Position numbers and translations under genes: made by a program. The notes beneath the pieces were generated by a model. It saw nothing but the letters and a program-made list of their open reading frames with translations, ran no database searches and had not been told where the DNA came from. A stretch of 64,000 bases of DNA from Sclerotinia nivalis (Eukaryota > Ascomycota > Leotiomycetes > Helotiales > Sclerotiniaceae): positions 1,240,001 to 1,304,000 of the forward strand of contig JAPEIS010000002.1 of assembly GCA_029531795.1 (NCBI GenBank), given 5' to 3'. Positions 35,525 to 48,852 of this stretch are shown here, one piece after another (positions within the stretch are counted from its first letter, which is position 1; every line of letters starts with the position of its first letter).

Positions 35525-38500
35525 ATGTTCGCGCGAAATTTCGTTGTATTGTGCAGCGTCTTGTTGAATACACAGGTCAATGCATTGCGTTACGATAAAC
35601 AATATGTTGGCTATAACCTGAATACGAATCAGTCGGCGACATCACCTTTTGATTATTATGGAAAATGGGAAGGGGTATGTCAACATTCATTGCCCTCGAC
35701 GTGTCAGGAAATCTCCTCAACCTCATATTTCACCCACGATGAACTCATTGTAATTCGAGGATGCATAGGCTAACTTTTCTTCTCGCAGCATGATTTCTAC
35801 CCATCCCCCGAGAATTGGCGTTTCCCTTTCTATTCCTTCTTCTTAGACAAATTCGTCAATGGAGATCCAACAAATGATGACATTAATGGAACTCATTTCG
35901 AAACCGATTTCATGCAAACCCAATTACGACATGGCGGTGATCTTCAGGGTCTCATTGATAGTCTGGATTATATACAAGGAATGGGTGTAAAGGGAATCTA
36001 TATCGCCGGAAGTCCTATGATCAATATGCCCTGGGGTGCGGATCAATATTCTCCTTTGGATTTTAGTCTTCTCGATCAACATTTTGGAGATATCGATATG
36101 TGGAGGAAAACCACCACTGCCATCCATGACAGGGGAATGTATGTTATGATCGACAATACAATGGGAACCATGGGGGATTTGATTGCTTTTAAAGGTTACG
36201 AGAACTCTTCGACCCCATTCACTCTGGTCGAGCACAAAGTCCTTTGGCGTGACCAAAACCGTCAATATTTGGATTTTTCCTTCGGCGAGAAGTACAATAA
36301 AACTTGCAACTACCCCAGGTTTTGGCTTGATGACGGATATACCGTTAAGGATGATGTCACGGATCTCATGAATGGTTGCTATGATTCCGAATTTGATCAG
36401 TATGGTGATACCGAAGCTTTTGGTGTCTTTCCCGATTGGCAACGTCAATTATCGAAGTTCGCCTCTGTCCAGGATCGTTTGAGAGAATGGCTCCCTTCTG
36501 TAAGAACCAAAATCGAGATCTTCACTTGTATGATCATCCTACAGCTAGACGTCGATGCACTGCGTGTGGACAAAGCAACGCAGATTACTGTCGATGCATT
36601 GGGAAGTTTTAGTCACGCGGTTAGGGAATGCGCACAATCTGTGAACAAGGAGAATTTCATGGTTACCGGTGAAATTACTGGTGGTAACACCTTTGGTAGT
36701 ATTTACCTTGGGCGTGGACGTCAACCTGATATGTTACCGGCGACCATCCCAGATGCGGTCAGAATGACCTCCAATTCCAGTTTAGCATACTTCATCCGTG
36801 ATCCTGGCCAAAACGCTCTCGACTCTGCTGCCTTCCACTACACTGTTTATCGCACGCTCACTAGATTCTTGGGAATGGATGGAAACTTGGAAAGTGGATA
36901 CGATGCACCACCTAATTGGGTAGAGATGTGGAACATAATGCTCCAAACGAACGATTTTGTCAACCCCAATACTGGAATTTACGATCCAAGACACATGTAC
37001 GGAACTAGCAATCAAGATGTTTTCAGATGGCCAGCTATCAAGAATGGAACTCAAAAGCAACTTTTGGGTCTGTTCATTACCACTATACACATGCCTGGTA
37101 TACCTTTACTTCTATGGGGTGAAGAGCAAGCCTTTTATGTCTTGGACAACACAGCCGACAACTATCTATTCGGTCGACAAGCTATGTCTCCTTCTCAAGC
37201 ATGGCAAACTCACGGATGCTACACCCTCGGTAGTGGTACCTATTATCAATATCCCATGGATTCTTGCACGCGCGGTTGTCATGATGATTGGAATAGTCAT
37301 GATCATAGAGATCCATCCCACCCAGTTCGAAATATTATCAAGGCGATGTACCAAATGCGAGCCAATTACCCGGTCTTGAACGATGGATGGTATTTGCAAC
37401 AACTCTCCAACCAGACATACGAAATCTTATTACCCGGTAGCAACGGTACAGCCACTGAAACTGGAATGTGGAGTACTATGCGAGGTCAATATGATGGTAT
37501 TCAGGATTTGTCCAAGGCTGGTGGCCAGGCAAACCAGTCTATTTGGATGGTTTACCACAACAATTATGATACAATAACGTATACTTTCGATTGTAGTAGC
37601 AACGACTCCCTGGTTGCTCCCTTCCTTAGTGGTGTCACAGTCAAGAATCTGTTCTATCCGTATGAAGAGGTCACATTAAAAGCAGGACCTTTTCAGTTGG
37701 GAATTGCAAATCAAACAGGCTACAATGGCTGCCTTGACAGTATCACTCTGGTTCAGTACGAATATAAGGCATATGTGCCAAAGGAGGCGTGGGTTGGACC
37801 TTCGCCTATGATAACCTCATTCTCTCCAGGACATGACGCACGACTTACCTCGGCAGTTGCTCCCGGGCAACAAGAAACCGTCGAGATTGAAATCGATTTC
37901 AGTGAAGAAATGAAGTGTTCCGACATTCTCTCGGGCATGGTGATATCCTCCAAGACAGAGGATGGAACGGTTGCAAGATTAGCCAATGCTACCGGTCAAT
38001 ACTCTTGTACATTACTTCCGAATCCGGTCAATGTCACCAACTTCGTTGGATCGATTCCCACTCGTTGGACTTTCAAAGGTAATCTTACCAATGTGTCTAA
38101 CGGTGTCCATTCAATCACCCTCAATAACGTCACGAGTGCCTCTGGAAATTCTTCAACTGGATCAACAGATACATTTTTGATTCGCGTTGGACAAGTTGAC
38201 AACCCTCTTGTTTTTCCTGGCTCTGCAAATTATACACGACAATTGCTCCACAAGTACGACAATGGTACATTGTACGTCAGTCATAAAGCTGCTGGAGCGG
38301 ATTCATTCAAATATTCCTTGAACTGGGGAACTTCGTGGTCCGAGTGGCTGCCATACGTTGGTGGAAATACAACACTGGAAGCACAGGCCTGGACTGGTAC
38401 AAGCAAACAAAAATGGGAGGGAGAGCACGTCATCATGCAATATTGGAGTAAACTCACTGGCAGCAGTGATGTTGTACAACATTCTGATCTGGAGACAAAT

Positions 38501-41500
38501 ACATATTCGCGTCGTCTTCCGCATCTGTTCGCCAATGGTCCATACAACCAATATGGATATGATACTGGTCTTGATAATGCATTCGTCTTGAATAAGGAGA
38601 ACAGTCTCTGGGAATACAAATTTATGACTGAATGGCCAGCTGGTAAGTCGTAGATTCTTCTGATGTTAAAAATTATTGCTAATAATTTCTAGTCATGCAA
38701 GTAAATGTTTGGGGTATGAATCCTGATGGTCAACCAGATCAAACTGTTGTCATGGGAGACATCGACCTTGACAATATCCTTGACCGCATGCCTCCTTCGT
38801 CGCTTTCCACGGCACTTATTAACATAACACGTGTGCCTCCATCACCGTACCTTGGTTACAAAATTGCAATCGACGACGGAAATTATAGATACTATCAAAT
38901 TCCCTATGGAAACCGTTCATACCAAATGTTGATGGTATTCCTTTTCTGGATTGTCCCTGTCCTCACTGGTGGTCTAAGTATCTGGCTCTTCATGAAATCT
39001 TTCTACGCCGTCAAGCTCAACAGTGTTGGTGTCAAGGAGACAAAGAACTACATTCCATTGGCCATTCGCAGAAAGCTGAAGAGGGATAAAGATGACCATA
39101 ACGAGAAAGAAATGACAGTTATGGGAGGACTACACTCAATGTTTCACGAAAACGCTACTCAGCTTGGACTCCAAGCTGATGCTGCAGCTACTGGGCGACG
39201 AACTGTGCTTATTGCTACCATGGAATACGATATCGAAGATTGGGCAATCAAGATTAAGATTGGAGGTCTTGGTGTCATGGCACAATTGATGGGAAAGAAT
39301 TTGGGTCATCAAGATCTCATCTGGGTTGTTCCTTGCGTTGGTGGAATCGACTATCCTGTTGATCAACAAGCTGAGCCTATGGATGTCACGATTCTTGGAA
39401 ATTCCTACACTATTCAAGTTCAGTACCATACTCTACGAAACATTACTTACGTTCTTCTCGATGCACCAGTCTTCAGAGCACAATCTAAATCCGAGCCATA
39501 CCCAGCTCGTATGGATGATTTAGACTCAGCCGTTTACTACAGTGCTTGGAATCAATGTATCGCTCTTACTATCAAGCGTTTCCCTGTCGATTTGTATCAC
39601 ATCAACGATTACCACGGAGCTGTTGCACCAGTCCATCTTCTTCCAGAAACAATTCCATGTTGTTTATCCCTTCACAACGCTGAGTTCCAAGGTTTATGGC
39701 CAATGCGTAACCAAAAAGAAAGATCGGAAGTTTGCCAAGTTTACAATATTCCCGAAGAGGTCGCTATCAAGTATGTTCAATTCGGAGACGTGTTCAATTT
39801 ACTCCACGCCGGTAGTTCTTATCTTAGAATTCATCAAAAGGGTTTCGGTGCCGTTGGTGTCAGTAAGAAATACGGAAAGCGTTCTTGGGCAAGATATCCT
39901 ATTTTCTGGGGATTGAGTAAAATTGGTAACCTTCCTAACCCTGATCCTTCTGATACTGGAGACTGGAGCGGTGCCCAAGATTCATTGGCCAAGACAACTG
40001 TCAACCAGGATTTCGAAAATCAAAGAGGTGAGCTCAAAAGACAAGCTCAGGAATGGGCTGGTCTTGATCAAAATCCTAAAGCTGAGCTCCTGGTTTTCGT
40101 TGGTAGATGGTCCATGCAAAAGGGTATCGATTTGATTGCTGATGTTATGCCTGCTGTTTTGGAGGACAACCCAAATGTCCAGCTTATTTGCGTTGGTCCT
40201 GTTATTGATCTTTATGGAAAATTCGCCGCTCTGAAATTAGATGTCATGATGACGAAATACAAGGGTCGTGTCTTCAGTAAACCCGAGTTCACTGCTCTTC
40301 CACCATTCATCTTCTCGGGAGCAGAATTCGCCTTGATTCCATCCAGAGATGAACCTTTTGGTCTTGTCGCTGTCGAGTTTGGTAGAAAGGGAGCTTTGGG
40401 TATTGGTGCCCGTGTTGGTGGTCTTGGTCAAATGCCTGGTTGGTGGTTCACTGTCGAGTCTACTACAACAACCCATATGCTTCATCAATTCAAACAAGCC
40501 ATCAAAGAAGCCTTGGCCTCAAAATTGGAGACTCGTCAAATCATGAGAGCACGATCCGCTAAACAGCGTTTCCCAGTCGCACAATGGGTTACTGATCTCG
40601 AGACATTGCAAAGTAAAGCGATTAAAATCCACGACAGGGAAGAAGCAAAACACAGCGGTAGACCAAGGTCTAGAGGAAGAGACGGAGGAAACCTCTTGTA
40701 CGCTTCCGCTAAGAGAGTGTCGAGTTTTGGTACTAGTTTGGCTAGTACATCACAACTTGATGTTGCTAGTACTATTGGAGGTTCCACAAGACCATCCTCC
40801 CCAACTCGCGTTGAAAAGCCAGCAGCTGGAGGACTTAGCCGAAAGCTTTCTTTAGGGTACCGAGCTGGTCCAGGACATCGCGTGATGAAGAAGAAGTACA
40901 ACGATAGCGATGGATCGCTCCAAGCAGGAGGTCCAGGTACAGTCGACGAAGGACTGACTGATGTGGATGAAGACTCTGATGATGAAGATGGCCGAATTCG
41001 TGACGACATATACGACGAATACGTCCTCACACCTGAAGAATTAGAAGCTCAGAGACAACAAGAGCAATGGAGAGGACGGTCTGATAGTCCCGCCGGCGGC
41101 GCCTTCCTCGCACCACAACCAGGATATTTGGACTCCCCACGCCGAAGTCCAAATGCTAATACTGCCAGTTTACATATTAGTGATTCTGAGTTATCGTTGC
41201 CACGACTAAAGGATGGCTCGAATATTTATTCCACTCACTCGATACCTGGTTCACCAGGTTTGGAATCACCTGGAACACCAGGAGCGCATGAGTCTTTGCT
41301 CCCACCTCCTTCGGTCTTTGGTGAAAACAATGCAAACAGAGCTTCCATGCTTAGTTTGAGCTCAGTTATTGGAGACAAGACTGATTTCAAACTTCAGAAG
41401 GTCGATCCATTCTTCACTGATACGCAAGGAGAATACTACCAACAATTTGCCAAGAATCTCGATACTTTGGATGGAAAGAATAGTGAAACAGCATTGTGTA

Positions 41501-43080
41501 TCGAGGATTACCTCATGAAATCCGAAAAGAAATGGTTTGATAGATTCCGTGATGCACGATTAGGAAGAAATTCTGTTGCACCTGCATTTTCTGCCCTAGG
41601 CAGTGGACGAAAATCTCACGACAGCCGCGGACGATCCAATAGTCAGGATAGCTTCACCAACGATACCATCGTCCACTCGAGGCAAAACTCCAGTCAAGAT
41701 GACATGGCACTCACAGGTGGATCTGCCAATGACCAGTTCTTACTTGGCAAAGACTACAAACCACCTACAGGTCTCCGTCTAGTCATGCAATATCGCTTCT
41801 TCGATTGGCCGGTCTATTCATTCTTACTCGCCTTTGGTCAAATCATCGCTGCTAACTCTTATCAAATAACACTTCTTACTGGTACTGTGGGTCAAACTGC
41901 AGAGAAACTTTACATCACGGCAACCATCTATCTCGTTACCTCTATTATGTGGTGGGAAGTTTTCTCCTTCTTTAAATCAATTTACGTCCTCAGTATTCCA
42001 TTCATCTTCTACGGATTAGCCTTTTTCCTCCTCGGCATGGCTCCTTTCGTTTCCAGTACTGATGGCAGAGGTTGGGTCCAAAATGTTGCTACTGGTATAT
42101 ATGCTGTGGCCGCATCCTCAGGTAGTATATTCTTCGCCTTGAACTTTGGAGACGAAGGAGGATCCCCCGTCAAAGCCTGGGTATTCCGCGCCTGTATCAT
42201 TCAAGGAACACAACAAGCTTACGTCGTCATTCTCTGGTTCTGGGGAAATTATCTTACCAGGCGACAAGCCGATGGTCTCGGAGCCTCTTTCACATCTGCC
42301 AGTCCCAAGATGTCTGCTGTCGTGATTCCGATTGCGATACTCATGTGGGCGGTTGGCTTGATCACTTATCTTGGATTGCCGGATTATTATCGACAAGCTC
42401 CTGGAAAAGTTCCTTCTTTCTATGCCTCGCTCTTCAGACGTAAGATTGTCATGTGGTTTTTCGTCACGGTTATCATTCAGAATTTCTTTCTCTCGACGCT
42501 CTATGGTCGTAACTGGCTTTACCTCTTCTCCTCCAACCATGCTCCTACATGGGCCATCATACTTCTCATCATCTTCTTCTTTGGATTCTTATGGGCAGCC
42601 TTCCTCTGGTTCTTCGCAATTTTGAGTAAAGATCACAGTTGGGTTCTGCCAATTTTCGCCATTGGTCTCGGAGCCCCTAGATGGTGTCAAATGCTTTGGT
42701 CTTGCAGTCCTATGGGACAATACGTACCATGGGTTGGTGGTGGTCTCGCTAGCGCCATATTCTCAAGATCTTTGTGGCTTTGGCTCGGTATGCTCGATGC
42801 ACTTCAAGGTGTTGGATTTGGTATGATCTTGCTTCAAACACTTACTCGTGTCCATATTGCTTTCACTCTCATCGCTGCTCAAGTTTTGGGATCAATAGCT
42901 ACTATTGTAGCGAGAGCTTGTGCACCGAATAGCATAGGACCTGGACCCGTTTTCCCCGATTTCAGTGATGGAGCTGCTGGTTTGGGTAATGCATGGTTTT
43001 GGATTGGATTAATATTACAACTGGTAATTTGTGGAGGATTTTTCACATTCTTTAGAAAGGAGCAACTTAGCAAACCTTAG
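35525..43080 (+). CDS. ags1: alpha-1,3-glucan synthase
   Basis: Three exons (35525-35674, 35789-38642, 38693-43080; introns 114 and 50 bp) encode 2463 residues, full length for the family. The order is: signal peptide; extracellular GH13-like domain (RHGGDLQGLIDSLDYIQGMGV, LDVDALRVDKATQ, TGEITGGN, TSNQDVFRWP); one membrane span near residue 1080-1105 (MLMVFLFWIVPVLTGGLSIW); cytoplasmic GT5 glycogen-synthase-like domain at about 1165-1660 with the KIGGLG donor-site motif and SRDEPFGLVAVEFG; a long Ser-rich, phosphorylation-prone linker; and a C-terminal multi-span domain from about 2030, thought to export the polymer. It makes cell wall alpha-1,3-glucan at the plasma membrane. No stops or frameshifts are seen. 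The divergent neighbour is a GPI-type amylase-like gene, a known partner type. Confidence 0.96.
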
Positions 43081-43811
43081 AGCTTTGTTGCATTTCTTTT
43101 GGTTGGTTGTTGGTGCGCCGAGCAAATGGTTGGATGGGCTGTGTAAATGCATGGTGGGTGGATGTGGTGCACGATTGAGGCGTTTTCATCTTCTTGTATA
43201 AAATGGTGCAGATTTGGACGGAAATATTGTATTTGGACATACCCCTTTGGTGGAATGGCAAGTAAAGATTTTGAATGATGGAAATGATACAGAGTACAAA
43301 TAGACTTTTGATTTTGAACATTTTCGCAATTTACGGCAGGCAGGATTTGGTGGAGGGTTTTGGGAGGAGAGCACTTTTTTTTTCTTATCTATTTGAGATG
43401 TGGATTGGCATAATATACTTAGCTGAGATATAACTTAAAGTCTAATGAACTTGTTACATATATATGGTGTTTTCTGTCGTATCTTAATGGTGACCAAGCA
43501 ACTGACTGAATCTTATTTACGATTCTTTATGATGTGTTCGCTGGGAGAGTTGGGGAACTGTGGTATGGTCCTCTCGTTTACTAACATCATCTTCGATATA
43601 CATTGGCAGATTAAAAGGCATAGAACCATGGTAGTGCATTATGTATCTAGGAAGGTAAACTTTAATTCAACAACTACTAACCCAAAGGGTATCTCAATAA
43701 ACAATCTCGAGGCTAGGCATGATATCTCCTTATTACATCCATCCATTCATCATAAACTCATTCAAAGCATCACATCATATATCCAACTCCTCCCATCCCA
43801 TTCACCATCAA
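43081..43811. other. spacer between convergent genes
   Basis: This holds the 3' flank of the glucan synthase and of the small GPI-type protein gene. No gene is supported. Confidence 0.5.
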
Positions 43812-44389
43812 TTACATCATCCCCACAGCCCCCAACCCCACCGCAAAAGCAACACCCATAACACCCACAGCTGGCACTCCCGTAGCAGCAGCCCCAGCTC
43901 CCTTACTCGTCTCCGTAGCCACCTTGCTAAAAACACTACTCTCTACCTTTCCCACCGCACTCAGATAACTACTAACAGCCTTCTGGGCATCCTTCGGCGC
44001 CTTCTTGGTAAACCAATCCGCGGTAGCTACTTCGGCGTAGTGGTATCCGCTCTTCGAGAGAGAAGATTGGAGGGAGCTAGGTGCTGCGGAGTAAACGGCT
44101 TTGTTGAATGAGGTGAAGGCGGCGGCGGTGGTCCAGGCGTAGTCGACGGAGGCGAGGGCGGTGGCTAGGGTAGAGGAGGCACCGGCTGGGAGGGTGGGTG
44201 TAGAGCTGAAGAATCGGGAAATCACGGATGGGCTGGATGGATGGGGGATGGGTTAGTTTTTTGTGGTTGGATGTTATGTGGGAAGGAGGGTGGTCTGGGA
44301 GAGACGTACACGTTGACACTGGTTTTGTCAGCGTTGACCATTGCAGGTGCAGCAATGGCGAAGAGAATGGAAGCATATGAGAACTTCAT
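43812..44389 (-). CDS. small secreted, probably GPI-anchored protein
   Basis: Two exons (44389-44310 and 44232-43812; intron 77 bp with GTACGT donor and ATCCAG acceptor) give 166 residues. The N-terminus MKFSYASILFAIAAPAMVNA is a clear signal peptide. The mature part is Ala/Ser-rich with no Cys (SVISRFFSSTPTLPAG, SGYHYAEVATADWFTKKAP). The C-terminus is a run of small residues followed by a hydrophobic tail (AVGVMGVAFAVGLGAVGMM) without a basic end, as expected for GPI attachment. It is probably a wall or membrane surface protein. No enzyme motif is seen; family not recognised beyond this pattern. Confidence 0.82.
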
Positions 44390-46973
44390 TTTGATACGTT
44401 TGTGTATGTAATTGCTTTTGGAATTTGAATGATGTTTAAAAACAAATCTTTCTGTCTCAACGGATAAATAATTCGCAAATAAAAAATAGAGATGAAATCA
44501 ATATCCTAAATTTTCGAAACTATAAAAGAGTAACGCAAACGACATTCTTGCTTTATATATGAATTTCAATTCCCCAGCACAACAGTTATCACATCATAAC
44601 AGAGTTGTCTTGTGATACACCTAGTAGACTTTGAGGATTTTTGGTTACTGAAGTTTTGCAAGACCCATCAATATTGATCTTCAATCAATAATCCTCCCAA
44701 TCATCATCAACTGTACCTCTCTGCGCCGCACACCTGCATACGCGCCCTGTCACCAACTGTTGTAGACATATATGTCTTTACCCGTTGAATATCTTCATTT
44801 GCTCCAATCGAAATCAATCAATCTTGTACTTTCTCGGCGAAGCTACCGAATCAAACCAACTCCCTTCATAAGAATACCAACGCCACAACTTGAAAATCAC
44901 TTCAAAATCGCATCTCTCCATATCCCCATTCATCAGCCACATAATTCGGTAACAACCTGAACTAAACTCAAGCTTAATTCGCATTCCAATTTCCCCTTTA
45001 TTTCATCCATTATTTCCATCCATATCCAAATTAATATCAACGTCCCACTAATTTCAATAATAACAAGAATTAAAGCAGCATTAAATCATCCTTCCAAGAA
45101 CAGCATTCATTACTGTCAAGTCCGGCTCGGAAATCTTTTCCGAGCTAGGCGCTACCTAGTAGTTTTATTTCTTCTGGGACGGCAGGACAAGGGGCCAAGA
45201 ACCCGCTTTGTTTTTTGGGCTCGCTTGGAGGCTAGTCAGACTAGAGATAGTTTGGATCGTGAGGAAGTGGAGGATACAAAGTAGGAAATAGCTAGGTGGA
45301 ATCTAGTTTAGTGTCCAGATGTTCAACTCGTACTGTAGACATTTTATAATTAAGGTCTAAAAGATTCCTCCGAGCCCCCGACCACTTGCCTGACGAAAGA
45401 AAATTAGAGAGGAATTTCATAGGTAGCTTGAAGAGCTCGGCAATCGGGTGATGTTCGTGTAATTGTAATACGAGAATAGTTGGTTTGTTATGACTTGGTT
45501 GATAAGAAAGAGGGTTGGTTACCTAGTACTAGTTACAGATTTACAGTACGTGCTGTACTTGCAGACGGATATTGATCTACTTTTGAATAGGGAGTGGAGA
45601 TGGGATCCCTTGGAAGTTGGAACCTTTCTTTTGTTTTTACGGAGTGAAATATCGACCTATTTATTATTCTAGGGATTTTGAGAAGATTCTGTGCAGAATC
45701 ATGAAGATTGTTAGTAAGATTTACTACAGGAAAAGTATTTAGACCCCTTAGTACTAGTATGTACCACTCTATTCTTGAACTCGGGTTCATAGCCAATATC
45801 TAGATGAGTAAAAATACACAACCAGCAACCCAAGATACTCTACCACAATACAACAACAAATATTTCCCAACTTCCCCTGTCATAAATACACACATACACA
45901 TATATGGTACAAACCTGAAAGATTCCCGATCTTGGCATTTTGGAACGGGTTAATATTAGACCGGCTCTGTAGTCAGTCTTAGATTATTGAACGTAGAACT
46001 TTGTATTAGGAACTCCAGATAGAATCGGTTCAATATTCGTCCAGTCAGGAATTGGCCCAATATCAAAACCGCGCATCTTTCAAATTTATATATCCCAGAT
46101 AATAAACATCCTCTCTACCTGCAAAGAAACCGCTCCTACCGCAATAAACCCACCTCTCGCAACAAAAAGCGACGATATGCAACAAAAACCTATCTAAAAC
46201 ATCTGAAACATCTAAAACATCTTAAAAATATCAAGTATAGATTAATCATTTATCATTTTAGTGATGATTAAAAGAGTAATAAATGGCGAAGATATGCAAC
46301 AAATTTTTTTTCTATTTCTTCTTTCATAGAGTCATGATTTAAATAAAGCTTAAAGTCTACTCCAAAGCAAACTCAAGAGTCAAGATGAAGACTTACAGAT
46401 AGATAATCACATCTACTTTCAAATCCAATCCATTCATCCAAGCCAGTCATCCAAACATTTTTTCTCCCCTTACACTACCCATTTCATTTCCATTTTCGTC
46501 TTCTACCATTCTGAAAGAAAGCGACGGTTTGTAAGAGCTCAAGCATGGCGATGGCGAGAATTAATTCTGCCTATGCAAAAGGTCTTCGATGTATGGACCT
46601 TCTTATACCATTGTGGAATGGTTTCTAGGCATTTGGATTTGTGTGTGAAGATGTGTAATATGGGAATGTTTATATGATCTCTCTTTTGCTTTAATTGCAG
46701 CTTTTGTATTGTGTTGTAGAGTTATGTTTTAAGATTATCTTCAAGAATCATCATCAGTTCACTTCCAGCCCGTCGAGATTTATCCAGACTAGATCTTCTT
46801 CCATGGTCTCCTCCTCTCACCCATCTTCTTCACATAAACTACACCATCACCATGCCATACCATTCTCATTCCCACTCTCCCCCTTCCCCATCAACCATTC
46901 TCCCTCTCCCCCTCCCCATTCCTCATCATCACCAACCCAATCAAATCAATAACCACCCAACCATCCATCCACC
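44390..46973. other. spacer without a supported gene
   Basis: AT-rich with short frames only. It contains a perfect hairpin at 45125-45145. The 45.1-45.4 kb stretch is less AT-rich than its flanks and may be an old repeat. Confidence 0.5.
45125..45145. repeat. perfect 9-bp inverted repeat (hairpin)
   Basis: GCTCGGAAA and TTTCCGAGC are separated by TCT. It lies in gene-free DNA, about 1.8 kb from the 3' end of the nearest gene. Function unknown. Confidence 0.5.
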
Positions 46974-48852
46974 CTAAGAATCACAAACAAAATCAAACTC
47001 CGCATTCGAACTCGTCAAAACCTGAAAATTCGTCTGCGTAGCCGTTGTTCCCGCCGCTAAACACGAAGCTGAGTTTGTTAGAAGAAAAATTAGCTGTCCC
47101 TTCTTCATGTTCTGCGCTCCGTACAATCAAATCAATCATGGTGTGAATATTTCCCATCTGCGCTCTCTTTTCTTTCCTTCATATCAGCTCTCTCGCTTCG
47201 TTTCCGCTGTATGTAAACATTATGTTGGAAATCGGAACTTGCCCTTGGTTTGTCGATCCATCTATCTATTTTTATTCCTCATATCCCAATTCACAACGAA
47301 CAATCTTCCACAAACAAATCCACTACCTCAAGTCACGTCACGTCACGTCACGTCACGTCACGTCACGTCACCTCAACTCAACTCAACTCAACTCAACAAC
47401 CCCCCACCAAAACCCCCCACAAAAAACAAAAAGACAAACCCAAAGCATCCAAAGAAAAACACCACAACATTCTTCAACAAAAGAAACAAACTAAAAACCA
47501 ATCGCCTCGAATCCCCGCACCGAGAAGAAACCCTCTCAAAAACTCCACTCCGAGTTTGAGAAAGCAAAACAGGAGAAGAAAAATTGGAAGATGGGATAAA
47601 CATACATTGTTGAGATTGACAAGCGGCCACGGTTAAACCCGCAGCTGCTTTGGCGGGGTTATTCGCTGCGTCTTCGCATTTGTTGACTTGGTTTGCGCAG
47701 GAGCGTGACATGGCGTCTGTGAAGGCTGGCTGTTGGGGAGAGGAGTGTTAGATTTAGGTTTGAGGGGGTGAAATGGATGGGGTTGTTTGAAGAGAAGGTG
47801 AGGTGAGTGAATGAGAGGTGATTGAATGGTAGGAAAGAGGAAATAAGTTGGATGGATCATGGAGAAGTGTGAATATATGAGATGAAAGAATATGGGAATA
47901 GAAGGGTAAGTAAAAGAGAGGAAGAAAAAGAAAAACTCACAAAAGTATCACCAACAACCATAAAAGGTCTTGAATGGTCTCCCGAGTTAGTTATCTACAC
48001 CACATTCAAATTAGCATATATTCCTTCCTCTTCATCAGAGATTGAATCCCTTGCAGTTCTGCTTTCCCACCACCAAAGAACCTGAGCAGTGGGCATGAAT
48101 AGTGAATATAATCATAAACACCATAAATACTCGACAAAAAGGGAAGATTAAGGAGGTAAACAAACACGAGCGAGAAGAAATAGAATAGAACCACATACCG
48201 GATCAGCCGTAACACCACCTAATGAACCTGTGAAGATCTAAATAAATGTTAGCTAATGATCCATATCACCATTTTTTTATTCATTCCCAGATTTTCCGTT
48301 CCGGGTATTAGGTTCTTGCGCTTGCAGATATAGTCTTCGATCCTGCTCATTCCTGTATCTTTTCCCGACATTTCATATCACACACCACAACTCCAATTCT
48401 ATCCTCATATCTCCGCATTCATCATCCCTATGCTTCCCCATCTCCTCTCCATACTTCCCTTCCCCCCACTCTCCTTGTTTCCCCTCGTCCCCCCTCTTCA
48501 CCCTTCCTTCCCCCTCCTCCCCCCAAAAATCCCCTCTCCCCACCCCAAAACCCCAAAAACCCAAAAACTCCCTCCCATCAAAAAATCCAAAATCCAAAAT
48601 CCAAACAACCCAAAAAAAAAGAAAATCCAAACAAACCTGCAAATTACTCAACGCCCTCCCCAACAACCTATTTCTCAACTGTCCTCCCAAATCTCCCTTC
48701 AAACCTCCCCCAAATTCCCTTTCCAATTCCCCCCTAAGTTGTGCATCCGCATGCTGTATATCTGAATCCGCGGCATATGCCTGTATATTTCCCCATCCCA
48801 ATCCTACTGTTATTGCCCATGCGAGGGAGAGGGCGAGTTTATTGAATTGCAT
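46974..48852 (-). CDS. small secreted four-Cys protein with unusually long introns
   Basis: Four exons (48852-48637, 48237-48199, 47729-47606, 47056-46974) give 153 residues. The N-terminal MQFNKLALSLAWAITVGLGW is a signal peptide. A Gly/Leu-rich region follows (GELEREFGGGLKGDLGGQL), then IFTGSLGGVTADPPAFTDAM from a 39-bp exon. The Cys part is RSCANQVNKCEDAANNP, AACQSQQ and TNFQVLTSSNAEFDFVCDS. The introns are 399, 469 and 549 bp, far longer than elsewhere in the window, and the last contains a pentanucleotide microsatellite. Splice signals and phases agree at each junction. It is likely extracellular or wall-associated; no known domain is recognised, and an effector-like role is only a possibility. 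Confidence 0.75.
47332..47396. repeat. (GTCAC)n followed by (CAACT)n pentanucleotide microsatellite
   Basis: About eight GTCAC-type units change into about five CAACT units. The array lies inside the 549-bp third intron of the minus-strand secreted protein gene. Confidence 0.85.

Noticed and set aside
43445..43861. Plus-strand 138-codon frame after the glucan synthase
   Set aside because: It has no homology-like features, overlaps the 3' coding end of the minus-strand GPI-type gene and ends in repeat-like Pro/Ser/His sequence.
47107..47636. Plus-strand frames of 90-150 codons across the CGTCA repeat
   Set aside because: Low-complexity translations of a microsatellite lying inside an intron of the minus-strand gene; no independent coding evidence.
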